Origin: Thermoplasmatales archaeon
GTDB lineage: Archaea > Thermoplasmatota > Thermoplasmata > Thermoplasmatales > Thermoplasmataceae
Length of the DNA: 32,989 bases
Direction: 5' to 3'
Assembly (NCBI GenBank): GCA_027366585.1
Contig: DAHXNF010000027.1
Location: 1 to 32,989, forward strand
The position numbers and the translations under genes were made by a program. Each line of letters starts with the position of its first letter. Within the stretch, counting starts at the first letter, position 1. Positions 23,245 to 31,100 of the stretch are shown one piece after another. The notes below the pieces were generated by a model. The model worked only from the letters and a program-made list of their open reading frames with translations, was not told the origin of the DNA and ran no database searches.

Positions 23245-25445
23245 CAGGATGGTCTCCTTGACTCAAAGACGACACAGGCCAGCGGTGGCAGGGTCAGCAC
23301 AATGCTCCTCTCCTTTCCATGAGATGGAGTTTCTACTGCTGTAACACCTCCCAGGTTCCCCATGTTGCTGCCGCCATAAATTGCAGCGTCAGTATTTAGG
23401 ACTTCCCTGTATGTCCCTGCTAAATGGACACCTATTCTGTAACCAGACCTCGGAACAGGTGTAAGATTGAAAACAGCAATGTAGTCGGAACCTTTGTGCG
23501 TGTGCCTGTAGAAGGAGATGATTGAAGAAGCTGAATCTGAGAAATCGATCCATTCGAATCCTTTTGGATCAGGATCAAGATCTGCGATGCCCGACTGCAT
23601 GTATAGGGAATTGAGGTCAGAGATAAGCTTCAATGTCCTTGTCCCGTCCTCTAATCTGGCATGATCCCATGACAGACCGCCTTTTACGTTCCACTCTTCA
23701 TGCTGACCGAATTCTGATCCCATGAAAACAAGCTTTTTCCCCGGGGAAAGGAACATGAAGGCGAAGAGAGATCGCAGGTTTGCAAGTTTCTGCCAGTTAT
23801 CTCCCGGCATCTTCTGGTAAAGACTGCCCTTCATGTGAACAACCTCATCATGCGACAGAGGCAGGATAAAGGATTCACTGAAGGCATACCAGATCGTGAA
23901 GGTAAGGTTGTTCTGATGGTACTTCCGGTACACAGGATCATGAGAAAAGTAGTCGAGTGTGTCATGCATCCACCCCATGTTCCACTTGAAGTCAAATCCC
24001 AGGCCGCCTGTTCTCGTATCGCGGGTCACCGAGGGCCATGCGGTTGACTCCTCTGCGACAGTCAGCACGCCGGGAAAACTCTCATGGATTATATTGTTCA
24101 AATCCTTCAGAAAAGAAATGGAATCCAGGTTTTCTCTCCCTCCATACTTGTTTGGTATCCATTCTCCTTCCTTCCTGGAATAGTCGAGGTAGAGCATTGA
24201 ACTTACTGCATCAATCCTAATGCCGTCCGCATGGTAAACATCGATCCAGAAAATGGCATTCGATATCAGGTAGTTCCTGACCTCGTATCTCGAAAGATTA
24301 AAAATCCTTGTGCCCCAATCAGGATGCAGTCCCATCCTTGGATCGGCATGTTCATACAGATGCGTGCCGTCAAAATTATACAGGCCGTATTCATCGGCAG
24401 GGAAATGTGCCGGAACCCAGTCAAGTATGACACCGATGTTGTTATTATGGCACTCCTGGATGAACCACATGTAGTCTTTGGGATCCCCGTACCTGGAGGT
24501 TGCCGAGAAATAGTTTACCACCTGGTATCCCCATGACTCATCAAGAGGATGCTCCATTATTGGCATTATCTCTATGTGCGTAAATCCAAGTTTCTTTACA
24601 TATTGTATAATCTCGGGTCCTATTTCCCTCAGGCTGAAGAAATCCATGTCTTTTCCAGGGCGCCTCCAGGACCCCAGGTGCATTTCGTAGATGGAGATAG
24701 GTGACTTTACGGATTGTAAGTCGCTTCTGCGATCAACCCAGGCAGAGTCGGACCAGTTGTTATCAAGCGCCGTAACAATGGATGCGGTCCTTGGCCTTTT
24801 CTCCATCCTGAATGCAAAAGGATCAGACTTGAATTCAACTTTTCCGTCCGGCGTCTTAAGGGCAAACTTGTAAAATGCCCCTTCACCCACGCCGGGTATG
24901 AATATCTCCCAAATTCCAGATGCCTTGACATTCTCCATTGGGAATTTTATGGTATCCCACATGTTGAAATCTCCTGTGACAGAGACTTCCCTTGCGTTGG
25001 GAGCCCAAACAACGAACCTGGTTCCGCTTGTACCATCGCGGACCTGGACATGGGCGCCAAAAGTCCGGTATGCATATCTCAGGTTTCCCTGCTTGTAAAG
25101 ATAGATGTCAAAATCACTCATTTCCGGAGGAAAAGAATATGGATCAACCTCCTCATGATCCTTTCCATCACTGCCCGTATATATTATGCGATAGTGCAGA
25201 TCCTCAGATTCTGGAAGATCGGCGGTGTATATTCCATCATCAAGCATGCTTGTTTTTAATATCCCCGATTTTCCTGCAATCCTTACATTCGATACACCCT
25301 GCCTGAATACTGTCACGATTTTCTTTCCGGAAACAGTGTGACATCCGAGCAGGCTGAAGGGACTGAAGCAATTGAATTCCTTCAGATCCTTATAATTTGA
25401 ATGGGTCATTTGATCATTTCTTCCCGTAGTATGCAAAGGTTTCAT
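23244..25445 (-). CDS. glgB: 1,4-alpha-glucan branching enzyme
   Basis: A 733-residue GH13 branching enzyme with two N-terminal carbohydrate-binding/beta domains (SPFSLLGCHTV, RFVVWAPNAREVSVTGDFN) and a full barrel. Catalytic residues are D412 (GIRIDAVSSMLY), E465 (VAEESTAWP) and D533 (LSHDEVVHMKGS). The distances between them, 53 and 121, equal those of E. coli GlgB. It introduces alpha-1,6 branches into the glucan made by GlgE. The ATG at 25445 is used: a TATA-like run at about 25474-25480 lies 30 nt upstream. An in-frame ATG at 25409 is a less likely alternative. It is the first gene of the operon; no glycogen synthase or GlgC lies next to it. Confidence 0.95.
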   Translation of the reverse strand: MKPLHTTGRNDQMTHSNYKDLKEFNCFSPFSLLGCHTVSGKKIVTVFRQGVSNVRIAGKSGILKTSMLDDGIYTADLPESEDLHYRIIYTGSDGKDHEEVDPYSFPPEMSDFDIYLYKQGNLRYAYRTFGAHVQVRDGTSGTRFVVWAPNAREVSVTGDFNMWDTIKFPMENVKASGIWEIFIPGVGEGAFYKFALKTPDGKVEFKSDPFAFRMEKRPRTASIVTALDNNWSDSAWVDRRSDLQSVKSPISIYEMHLGSWRRPGKDMDFFSLREIGPEIIQYVKKLGFTHIEIMPIMEHPLDESWGYQVVNYFSATSRYGDPKDYMWFIQECHNNNIGVILDWVPAHFPADEYGLYNFDGTHLYEHADPRMGLHPDWGTRIFNLSRYEVRNYLISNAIFWIDVYHADGIRIDAVSSMLYLDYSRKEGEWIPNKYGGRENLDSISFLKDLNNIIHESFPGVLTVAEESTAWPSVTRDTRTGGLGFDFKWNMGWMHDTLDYFSHDPVYRKYHQNNLTFTIWYAFSESFILPLSHDEVVHMKGSLYQKMPGDNWQKLANLRSLFAFMFLSPGKKLVFMGSEFGQHEEWNVKGGLSWDHARLEDGTRTLKLISDLNSLYMQSGIADLDPDPKGFEWIDFSDSASSIISFYRHTHKGSDYIAVFNLTPVPRSGYRIGVHLAGTYREVLNTDAAIYGGSNMGNLGGVTAVETPSHGKERSIVLTLPPLACVVFESRRPS

Positions 25446-25510
25446 TCTATTAATGTGTTTCCGGTCGGGATCAATCTATACTGATACCTTCGGCAGAAGT
25501 CAGGGGACGA

Positions 25511-25966
25511 TCATGGAATTTTTGGCGTTTTCTTTGCGGAAAGAACGCTGGATTTCAGCTTCTCCATGTTTTCTATGAGCAACAGCGCTGCATCGTTGTC
25601 AAGGTGCTCAAGGCACTCCATTATAAAATCCAAGTGAACCTCCCTGGCTTTCTCGAAAAGGGATCTGCCTGACTCGGTGATCTTTATGTCAATAATCCTT
25701 CGATCGTCCACGTTGCGTACCCGTTCGACCAATTTTTTCTGCTCCAGGGAATCAACAAGTCCAGTAATCCAGCCAGGAGTCACCATTATGAGGCCTGCAA
25801 GTTCAGCCATTGGCATAGGACCGGACTCGTAAAGGTTACGCATCAGGCTGTAGGTCGTGGTCCCAATACCCATGATATCAAAATTAGTGTCAACTGCCTT
25901 CTTCCATGTTTTCCAGGTTTCCACGAATGATCTCCATACGGTGATCGAAATTTCAGGGTCTGCCAT
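25511..25966 (-). CDS. MarR-family transcription regulator
   Basis: A 151-residue winged-helix protein of the MarR family. The order is a helical dimerisation N-terminus, then the recognition region MPMAELAGLIMVTPGWITGLVDSLEQK and the wing VDDRRIIDIKITESG, followed by C-terminal dimer helices. Such proteins dimerise, bind palindromes and release DNA on binding phenolic or drug-like ligands. Its start codon immediately follows the stop codon of the MFS exporter gene upstream, so the two form an operon in which the regulator is made after the pump. A palindrome over the operon promoter (27768-27778) is a candidate operator. Confidence 0.9.
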   Translation of the reverse strand: MADPEISITVWRSFVETWKTWKKAVDTNFDIMGIGTTTYSLMRNLYESGPMPMAELAGLIMVTPGWITGLVDSLEQKKLVERVRNVDDRRIIDIKITESGRSLFEKAREVHLDFIMECLEHLDNDAALLLIENMEKLKSSVLSAKKTPKIP

Positions 25967-27748
25967 CTAATGTTCCACCTTCTCCATGTCCACGTAATGA
26001 GAAGGTGCATGTTCATCATTATATTTCTCCTGAAATGATGGGTCCTCCCTGCTCATATTTGCCTGATGCTCGTATTTCCTGCCCCTGAAAGCAGACAGAA
26101 CTGCTGCCATCCCGGATAAAAGTGCGCCAATGTAGAATGAGTCACGCAGGGACTGCATTACTGCTGGTGCAAGCGCCACTGCGAACCATGATCTTGTTGA
26201 TAACGTGTCAATAGCGGATTGTGACAATGATGAATATAGTGATGGAGCCAGATTGTGTATATTTGTCAGGATCTGGACCATCGGGTTGTAGCCGAGGAAC
26301 GCAGAGAAAAGTGCCTCCGTTGGAGGTGTGATGGACAGTGTTGGTATCAACTGCGGCGCTCCGGCTGTAGTGAGGGCGGTTGACAGGTAGCCTGGCAGGT
26401 TAGTAGACAGAGCAAATATCACTATTGTGAAAAAGATGCCTAGACTGGCTGTCTGGGCAATATTGCGCACTGTGGCAACCATTCCTGATGCAACTCCCCT
26501 GTTATCTGGAGAGACCGAGTTCATTATTGCAGCAGTATTAGGGGCAGCGAACATTCCCGAGCCGAAACCCATCATGTATAATGTTGCTCCGAATGGGATA
26601 TAGCTGAAATTTGCTGAAAAGAGCGTAAGGATCAGGAACGCAGCAGCAACTATCGCCATGCCAATTGTTGCTATGCCTCTTGCCCCGTATTTATCCGAAA
26701 GGGCTCCGCCAAGTGGTCCCATGGTAAGAAATCCAAGTGTCATCGGAATCATGTAAATCCCTGCCCAGAAGGGTATATCTGCGTAAGGAACGCTGGCTGC
26801 AAGGTGTATTGGAAGCCAAATGCCCTGCAGGAGGATAATTAGCATGAACATTACACCGCCGCGTCCAAGCGAGCCGAGCAGGGAAGCAAGGTTTCCGAAT
26901 GCAAATGCTCTTATCCGGAAGAGTGAAAGCTTGAACATCGGCTGTTTTACCATCCTCTCAACAAACGGGAAGAGTATGAGAAGGAACGCACCTCCCGCAA
27001 GCCCAGAAATAACCCATGGACTGGTCCAGTCCATAACTCCTGATCCATTAGCCGGAGGAAGGAGCCCATAAGTGAGCCCAAGCAGGAATATCGTAATTCC
27101 GACGCCAAAAACAACGTTTCCGGCGTAGTCAATTTTCTGGTTCTTATCCCTGACTGAGTGATCCTGCAACTTCAGCAAAGACCACACAGACCCGAGGATA
27201 CCGATTGGAACGCTTACCAGAAAGACAAGTCTCCAGTCATATACGGCCAATATGCCTCCCAGGATCAATCCAACAAAGGACCCTCCGAGAGCTGCAACCT
27301 GGTTGAGTCCGAGCGCCTTGCCCCTTTCATGTACCGGGAATGCATCTGTAAGTATTGCGGTGCTGTTCGCAAACAGGAAGGCTGCGCCTAATCCCTGAAC
27401 CAAGCGGAACACAATCAGTTCAAGAGCACCAATATCACCTTTGCCCGGAGTCAGGAATAGCAGGATTGAACCAACAGTGAAAATGACGAATCCTATGTTG
27501 AAAAGACGGGTTCTGCCGAAAATGTCGGACAGCCGCCCGAGTGTAAGAAGGATAACCGCAGTTATGATGTTATAGCCCATGATGAGCCAAATGAGATAGA
27601 TGAATGTCCCCGGAGCAGTGGGATTGACATTTATGCCATTAGGCCCAAGAATTGCAGGAAGCGAGATAAGTATAATAGTGCCATTGATAGAAGCCATCAG
27701 CACTCCGATTGTTGTGTTTGAAAGAGCAACCCACTTGTATTTGACCAT
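25967..27748 (-). CDS. MFS drug exporter, DHA2 (EmrB/QacA) type
   Basis: A 593-residue membrane protein with about 14 hydrophobic segments, matching the DHA2 branch of the major facilitator superfamily. The first helix includes ALSNTTIGVLMASINGTIILISLP. LGRLSDIFGRTRLF is the MFS motif A between helices 2 and 3, and GLGAAFLFANSTAILTDAFP leads into motif C-like glycine-rich helices. These pumps export drugs or toxic organics using the proton gradient. The ATG at 27748 is preferred to the TTG at 27757, since a TATA-like TTTATA (about 27776-27781) lies 30 nt before it. The unusually long loop between the last helices (near AALTTAGAPQLIPTLS) is predicted extracytoplasmic. It is followed directly by the marR gene. 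Confidence 0.9.
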   Translation of the reverse strand: MVKYKWVALSNTTIGVLMASINGTIILISLPAILGPNGINVNPTAPGTFIYLIWLIMGYNIITAVILLTLGRLSDIFGRTRLFNIGFVIFTVGSILLFLTPGKGDIGALELIVFRLVQGLGAAFLFANSTAILTDAFPVHERGKALGLNQVAALGGSFVGLILGGILAVYDWRLVFLVSVPIGILGSVWSLLKLQDHSVRDKNQKIDYAGNVVFGVGITIFLLGLTYGLLPPANGSGVMDWTSPWVISGLAGGAFLLILFPFVERMVKQPMFKLSLFRIRAFAFGNLASLLGSLGRGGVMFMLIILLQGIWLPIHLAASVPYADIPFWAGIYMIPMTLGFLTMGPLGGALSDKYGARGIATIGMAIVAAAFLILTLFSANFSYIPFGATLYMMGFGSGMFAAPNTAAIMNSVSPDNRGVASGMVATVRNIAQTASLGIFFTIVIFALSTNLPGYLSTALTTAGAPQLIPTLSITPPTEALFSAFLGYNPMVQILTNIHNLAPSLYSSLSQSAIDTLSTRSWFAVALAPAVMQSLRDSFYIGALLSGMAAVLSAFRGRKYEHQANMSREDPSFQEKYNDEHAPSHYVDMEKVEH

Positions 27749-27767
27749 GATAGTCAATCAGTAAATA

Positions 27768-27778
27768 ATACGACGTAT
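27768..27778. promoter_or_regulatory. Candidate MarR operator over the exporter promoter
   Basis: ATACGACGTAT is a perfect 5-1-5 palindrome overlapping the TATA-like element of the exporter-marR operon, 20-30 bases before the ATG at 27748. A repressor bound here would block TBP. MarR proteins usually bind 16-20 bp palindromes, so this would be only the core. The operator role is inference. Confidence 0.4.
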
Positions 27779-27827
27779 AAAGTATTTTTGTATTTCCTAC
27801 CCTGGCAGTGGAAATGATATGAAAAAA

Positions 27828-28571
27828 TCAGGCATACATCGAGTCCGGCCTCTTATCACCTGACTGAAGCCTGGAGTAATCCTGGATTATCCGTTTCATT
27901 TCCTCATGGTATTTCGAAGTCGTCTCCTTCAGCGGTGCAGTCTCGACCTTCATGCCGAATATTGAGTTAAGTGCATCCACCGTCGCCAGTACTGCACCTG
28001 GATCCGGTATATCTTCCATGGTGACTGCGAGCAGGCTCATCAGTGGAAGGCTTCGCAATATGCACTCATTCATTATTGCACCGCCCATTCCAGTGATCAG
28101 GGCAGACTGGGCCAGCGGAATCTTATTATTCCTTAGAATATTGATTGCATTCTTGTCTCCGACGCCAAATATCCTCTGCCCATCAATTATCTTTTCGACA
28201 GGGAAACCATCTATGTTCACAACGAACTGTGGATCTATCTGCTTCAGCCAGTCCGCAATAACGTTGGATATCTCGTAATAGCCATCTGGATCGACTGGTA
28301 TGTCACTCAATATTACGCAATACTTGCTCTGTGGGTCAGTGTAGAATCTGAAAGGATGCCGGAGCTTCCCGGCAACAAATACCGTAACTGGAGGGATGAA
28401 GGGGGATGAGACATGTGCAAACTGACTCATCTTCATGTTTTCTATTATATATTTCAGGGTCATCACCCCAATTGCTGAATTATCCAGGAAACTTAACAGA
28501 ACAATGGGTTTGACCGGCTTGACGTCCTTGAGAAAAACCAGGCTCGATGACATACCGCTGCGAGTGGACAT
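27828..28571 (-). CDS. PAC2-family protein (proteasome-assembly-chaperone-like)
   Basis: A 247-residue protein of the PAC2 family. The recognisable pieces are KPIVLLSFLDNSAIGVMTLKYII, FAHVSSPFIPPVTVF, and ALITGMGGAIMNECILRSLPLMSLLAVT followed by DPGAVLATVDALNSIFG. Eukaryotic PAC2 helps assemble the proteasome; archaeal homologues are common but of unproven function. An AT box (around 28593-28599) lies 25 nt before the ATG, suggesting a leaderless mRNA. It is downstream of, and in the same direction as, the decayed PEBP gene. Confidence 0.85.
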   Translation of the reverse strand: MSTRSGMSSSLVFLKDVKPVKPIVLLSFLDNSAIGVMTLKYIIENMKMSQFAHVSSPFIPPVTVFVAGKLRHPFRFYTDPQSKYCVILSDIPVDPDGYYEISNVIADWLKQIDPQFVVNIDGFPVEKIIDGQRIFGVGDKNAINILRNNKIPLAQSALITGMGGAIMNECILRSLPLMSLLAVTMEDIPDPGAVLATVDALNSIFGMKVETAPLKETTSKYHEEMKRIIQDYSRLQSGDKRPDSMYA

Positions 28572-28746
28572 AATGAAGCATTCCTATTCGGTTATTAAGC
28601 ATTTAGCTAACCAATACAACCCCGGAGATATACGCAACCTCCGGCAGTGTTGCTTCACCCCGTTCCTGCATACGTCAGCGTAACATGTGCCTCCTCCAGT
28701 ACCTAACCCCTAATCGAAAGCAGAGGCCTCTTCTTGTTCATTCCTC
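28572..28746. other. Promoter region of the PAC2 gene with overlapping hairpins
   Basis: It holds the PAC2 promoter box (28593-28599) and two overlapping inverted repeats: CCGGAG / CTCCGG at 28622-28644 and GCAAC / GTTGC at 28634-28651. They cannot form together. They lie upstream of the expected transcription start, so they are more likely a DNA-level element or chance than a riboswitch. No tRNA is seen. Confidence 0.35.
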
Positions 28747-29064
28747 TCAGCATTGCGGGTCTGCAGTTGTAGCGTAGGGGTGAAACACAAATCTTCAGAA
28801 ATCATTCATGCCCTGTGTTATCTATTCCTGCGTTTCCAGTCTCTTCAGAAAGTTTTCTGCGATGTCGGTGAAGGTGTTCTTCGAATTATAGATGACCCGG
28901 TGAACAAATGTTCCAGATGGAGCATCCGGGTGATCTATTATGAGTGCAAGCGATTGAGTTCCTGTGGCAGATCCAGACCAGGAGATTCTGGGAGAGATAT
29001 CCTATCCATCAACAGTTGAAGGTGCACAGCCATCAAAAACCTGAATGAATGTAAAATTTATGTC
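28747..29064 (-). pseudogene. Decayed PEBP (YbhB/YbcL-like) gene
   Basis: One frame on the minus strand reads as a phosphatidylethanolamine-binding-protein family member interrupted by stops. The segments are APSTVDG, stop (TAG, 29002-29004), DISPRISWSGSATGTQSLAL, then IIDHPDAPSGTFVHRVIYNS, then ENFLKRLETQE, stop (TAG, 28822-28824), ITQGMNDF, stop (TGA, 28795-28797). These match the family blocks DGxxISPxLxW, SLALIxDDPDAPxGxxxHWxIYN and QGxNDFG. The last stop sits where the conserved Gly is expected (GGA to TGA, one base), and the first where Glu or Lys is usual (GAG or AAG to TAG). All blocks stay in one frame, so decay is recent and by point mutation. The His after FVH is followed by Arg instead of Trp. 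Confidence 0.75.
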
Positions 29065-29181
29065 TCATATCTAGTCCTGCATTCTCCTGCCTTCCAGAAT
29101 GAAAATATTGGGTAACCTGATTCGAGCGTCTGTGGATAAGGGAAACCAGGCAATTTCTTGCGAGCCTTGAAATATAATATT

Positions 29182-29207
29182 GATAGGATTGAGCAAAGCA
29201 TCCTATC
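29182..29207 (-). terminator. Hairpin after the GNAT gene
   Basis: GATAGGAT / ATCCTATC is a perfect eight-pair stem with a ten-base loop. On the minus strand it begins seven bases after the GNAT stop and is followed by an AT-rich tract (AATATTATATTTC). Position and structure fit a transcript 3' end; archaea usually need only the U-tract, so it may instead protect the mRNA. Confidence 0.5.
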
Positions 29208-29213
29208 GAGAAT

Positions 29214-29705
29214 CTATTTCTTTTTTCCATCATCTCTGTGCCTGAGTATTGTTATGTTTGGTGTGAAACCAAGCTTTTCATAGAAGTTCTTGGCAATCAC
29301 ATTGAAGGCAGGGTATTCTACAGTCAGCAGTGTGAGATCCTCTTTTTGCATTTCTTCTCTCAATTTGGAGATCATCAACCCACCTATACCGCGCCTCCTG
29401 ACCTCGGGAAGGATGTAAAAATCAGTGATCCTTACATCCACGGGCGGATCATAGAACTTCCTCTCCCTCAGATCTGCCTTAATAACAGAAACGACCCTGT
29501 GCCCTACAGTGCCAACGAGCAGTATGCAGCTCTTTGAGTCCGGGATGGACTCTTTCAGACCGCTCACGATCCTGTCTCTAGCTTTTGCGGAAACCTCGAA
29601 GTTCGTATCAAATTCCTCATTCAGTTTCTTCTGCCTGTACAAAAGATCCGCAATGCTCTCAACATCTTCCAACTTCGCTTTTCTTACTTTCACTTCATCT
29701 ACCAT
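29214..29705 (-). CDS. GNAT-family N-acetyltransferase
   Basis: A 163-residue acetyltransferase. The acetyl-CoA pyrophosphate-binding motif is RRRGIGG, after the strand ITDFYILPEV, with the C-terminal NVIAKNFYEKLGFTP typical of GNATs. The substrate is not predictable. The ATG at 29705 is chosen over the TTG at 29714: GGAGG (29716-29720) lies ten bases upstream of the ATG, inside the 3' end of the malic enzyme gene. It is therefore translated from the malic enzyme transcript. A strong hairpin follows its stop. Confidence 0.88.
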   Translation of the reverse strand: MVDEVKVRKAKLEDVESIADLLYRQKKLNEEFDTNFEVSAKARDRIVSGLKESIPDSKSCILLVGTVGHRVVSVIKADLRERKFYDPPVDVRITDFYILPEVRRRGIGGLMISKLREEMQKEDLTLLTVEYPAFNVIAKNFYEKLGFTPNITILRHRDDGKKK

Positions 29706-29710
29706 CTTGT

Positions 29711-31039
29711 TCAATCCTCCGGTAACTTTGTAATCGAACCATTATCCAGCAATGTTTGGTAAGCCTTCCTGTTATGCTCTATGATTTCCGTGGCAATCTG
29801 CAGGAATTTTTCCTTCGATTCATGTTTTCTTGCATATCCCTTCTCGGAACTCGCGTAGGCCACTGATGCAGCAACCTCGGGATACAGGCCCAAGTCCGTC
29901 ATGGCTGGTATCACCTCTTCGGGAGTCGGGTTCTTGACCCTGCCCGCAATTGCCCTTGATGCAACAACCATGATGTCATAATCTACTTTGCGTGCTCTTG
30001 CATCAAGTACTCCCCTGAAAACACCCGGAAAAACAAGGCTGTTATTGATCTGGTTTGGAAAATCGCTCCTTCCAGTGGCTATAACCTTCGCACCCGCCTC
30101 CTTTGCATCTGAAGGCCAGATTTCCGGAAGCGGGTTTGCAAGTGCGAATACTATTGCATCATCGTTCATAGAAGCAATCCACTCCTTGTGCAGGGTCGTT
30201 GGATCCGACTTGGACGCCGATACCACTATATCGGCTCCCTTGAACGCGCCTCCCTCCTCGCCAGACAGCCTGTCCCCGTTTGTTTCCATTGCCAGGCTGT
30301 ATTTCCAGGGATTAGTGAACATGAGGCTGTCAACATCTGGTCTATTTGGTTCCAGTATTCCCTTGCTGTCTGCCATCACTATATTCTTCATCTTGAAACC
30401 AGCAGCAGCAAGCAGGTGTGCAGTTGCAATATTGGCAGCGCCGGCTCCGAAGAGAACAACCTTTGCATCTTCTGCCTTCTTCTGCACCACCTTCAGCGAA
30501 TTGATGAGACCGGCAAGTGTGATGCATGCGGTTCCAAGCTCGTCATCATGCCACACGGGAATAGAGAGTTCTTTCTGCAGTTCTTCAAGTACGAAGAAAC
30601 ATTTTGGGGATTCGATGTCTTCCAGGTTGTATGCCCCAAAAGATGGCTCAAGTGCTTTAGCAACATGCACGAAATCTTCCTTCTCCTTAACGCGAATGGG
30701 GAGCGGGACAGCATTAACGCCACCAAGGAAGTTGAAAATCATGGATTTCCCCTCCATCACGGGCAGGGAAGCTTCGGGGCCTACATTACCCAGGCCCAGA
30801 ACCCTGGTGCCGTCTGTCACTATTGCAACGCTGTTCCATTTTCCGGTGAGGTTGAAAACATCCTCCACATTATGGTTCACGGCCAGGGACACTGCGGCAA
30901 CTCCTGGCGTGTACCAGTATGAAAAATCCTTCAGGGATGTTATTGGTACCCTTGGAAATATACTGACCTTGCCTTTATAAAATTCCGAGTACTTTAATGC
31001 AAGGCGGTTGAGTTCATTCGTCCGCTCCTTATCATCCAT
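29711..31039 (-). CDS. maeB: Malate dehydrogenase (oxaloacetate-decarboxylating), malic enzyme
   Basis: A 442-residue malic enzyme of the short bacterial/archaeal type, converting malate to pyruvate and CO2 with NAD(P). Motifs are YTPGVA with Y43, VTDGTRVLGLGNVGPEASLPV, the LPIRVKEKEDF lysine region, the metal site VWHDDELGTA, and the Rossmann motif VVLFGAGAANIATA. There is no C-terminal phosphotransacetylase domain. The reading frame extends upstream to 31252, but that part is antisense to the divergent GNAT gene and has no homologous character. The ATG at 31039 gives the usual N-terminus. The GNAT gene begins within a few bases of its stop. Confidence 0.93.
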   Translation of the reverse strand: MDDKERTNELNRLALKYSEFYKGKVSIFPRVPITSLKDFSYWYTPGVAAVSLAVNHNVEDVFNLTGKWNSVAIVTDGTRVLGLGNVGPEASLPVMEGKSMIFNFLGGVNAVPLPIRVKEKEDFVHVAKALEPSFGAYNLEDIESPKCFFVLEELQKELSIPVWHDDELGTACITLAGLINSLKVVQKKAEDAKVVLFGAGAANIATAHLLAAAGFKMKNIVMADSKGILEPNRPDVDSLMFTNPWKYSLAMETNGDRLSGEEGGAFKGADIVVSASKSDPTTLHKEWIASMNDDAIVFALANPLPEIWPSDAKEAGAKVIATGRSDFPNQINNSLVFPGVFRGVLDARARKVDYDIMVVASRAIAGRVKNPTPEEVIPAMTDLGLYPEVAASVAYASSEKGYARKHESKEKFLQIATEIIEHNRKAYQTLLDNGSITKLPED

Positions 31040-31100
31040 ATTTATCGCTACATACAATCGCATGTATCTTAATAAACGGTTGCGATTACAATTGAGGTAA
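31040..31100. promoter_or_regulatory. Divergent promoter with symmetric inverted repeat
   Basis: The 61-bp gap between the malic enzyme and the tandem GNAT gene has one AT box (TTAATAA, 31069-31075). It is flanked by a perfect seven-base inverted repeat, AATCGCA (31056-31062) and TGCGATT (31081-31087). The repeat's centre (31071.5) coincides with the box. The box is about 29 bp from the plus ATG and 33 bp from the minus ATG. Shared TBP site or a repressor site are both possible. Confidence 0.5.

Noticed and set aside
28753-29019. 88-codon plus-strand ORF between the PAC2 and GNAT genes
   Set aside because: It is the antisense of the PEBP remnant, where the minus frame has clear family blocks.
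28950-29160. tRNA or structured RNA in the long gap before the GNAT gene
   Set aside because: No acceptor stem, anticodon arm or T-loop can be assembled; the stretch is explained by the PEBP remnant.
30188-30922. 244-codon open frame on the plus strand
   Set aside because: Also antisense to the malic enzyme, with Cys/His-rich low-quality sequence and no start signals.
29988-30980. 330-codon open frame on the plus strand
   Set aside because: It lies wholly antisense to the malic enzyme, is Ser/Ala/Pro rich, and has no domain character; a codon-bias shadow.
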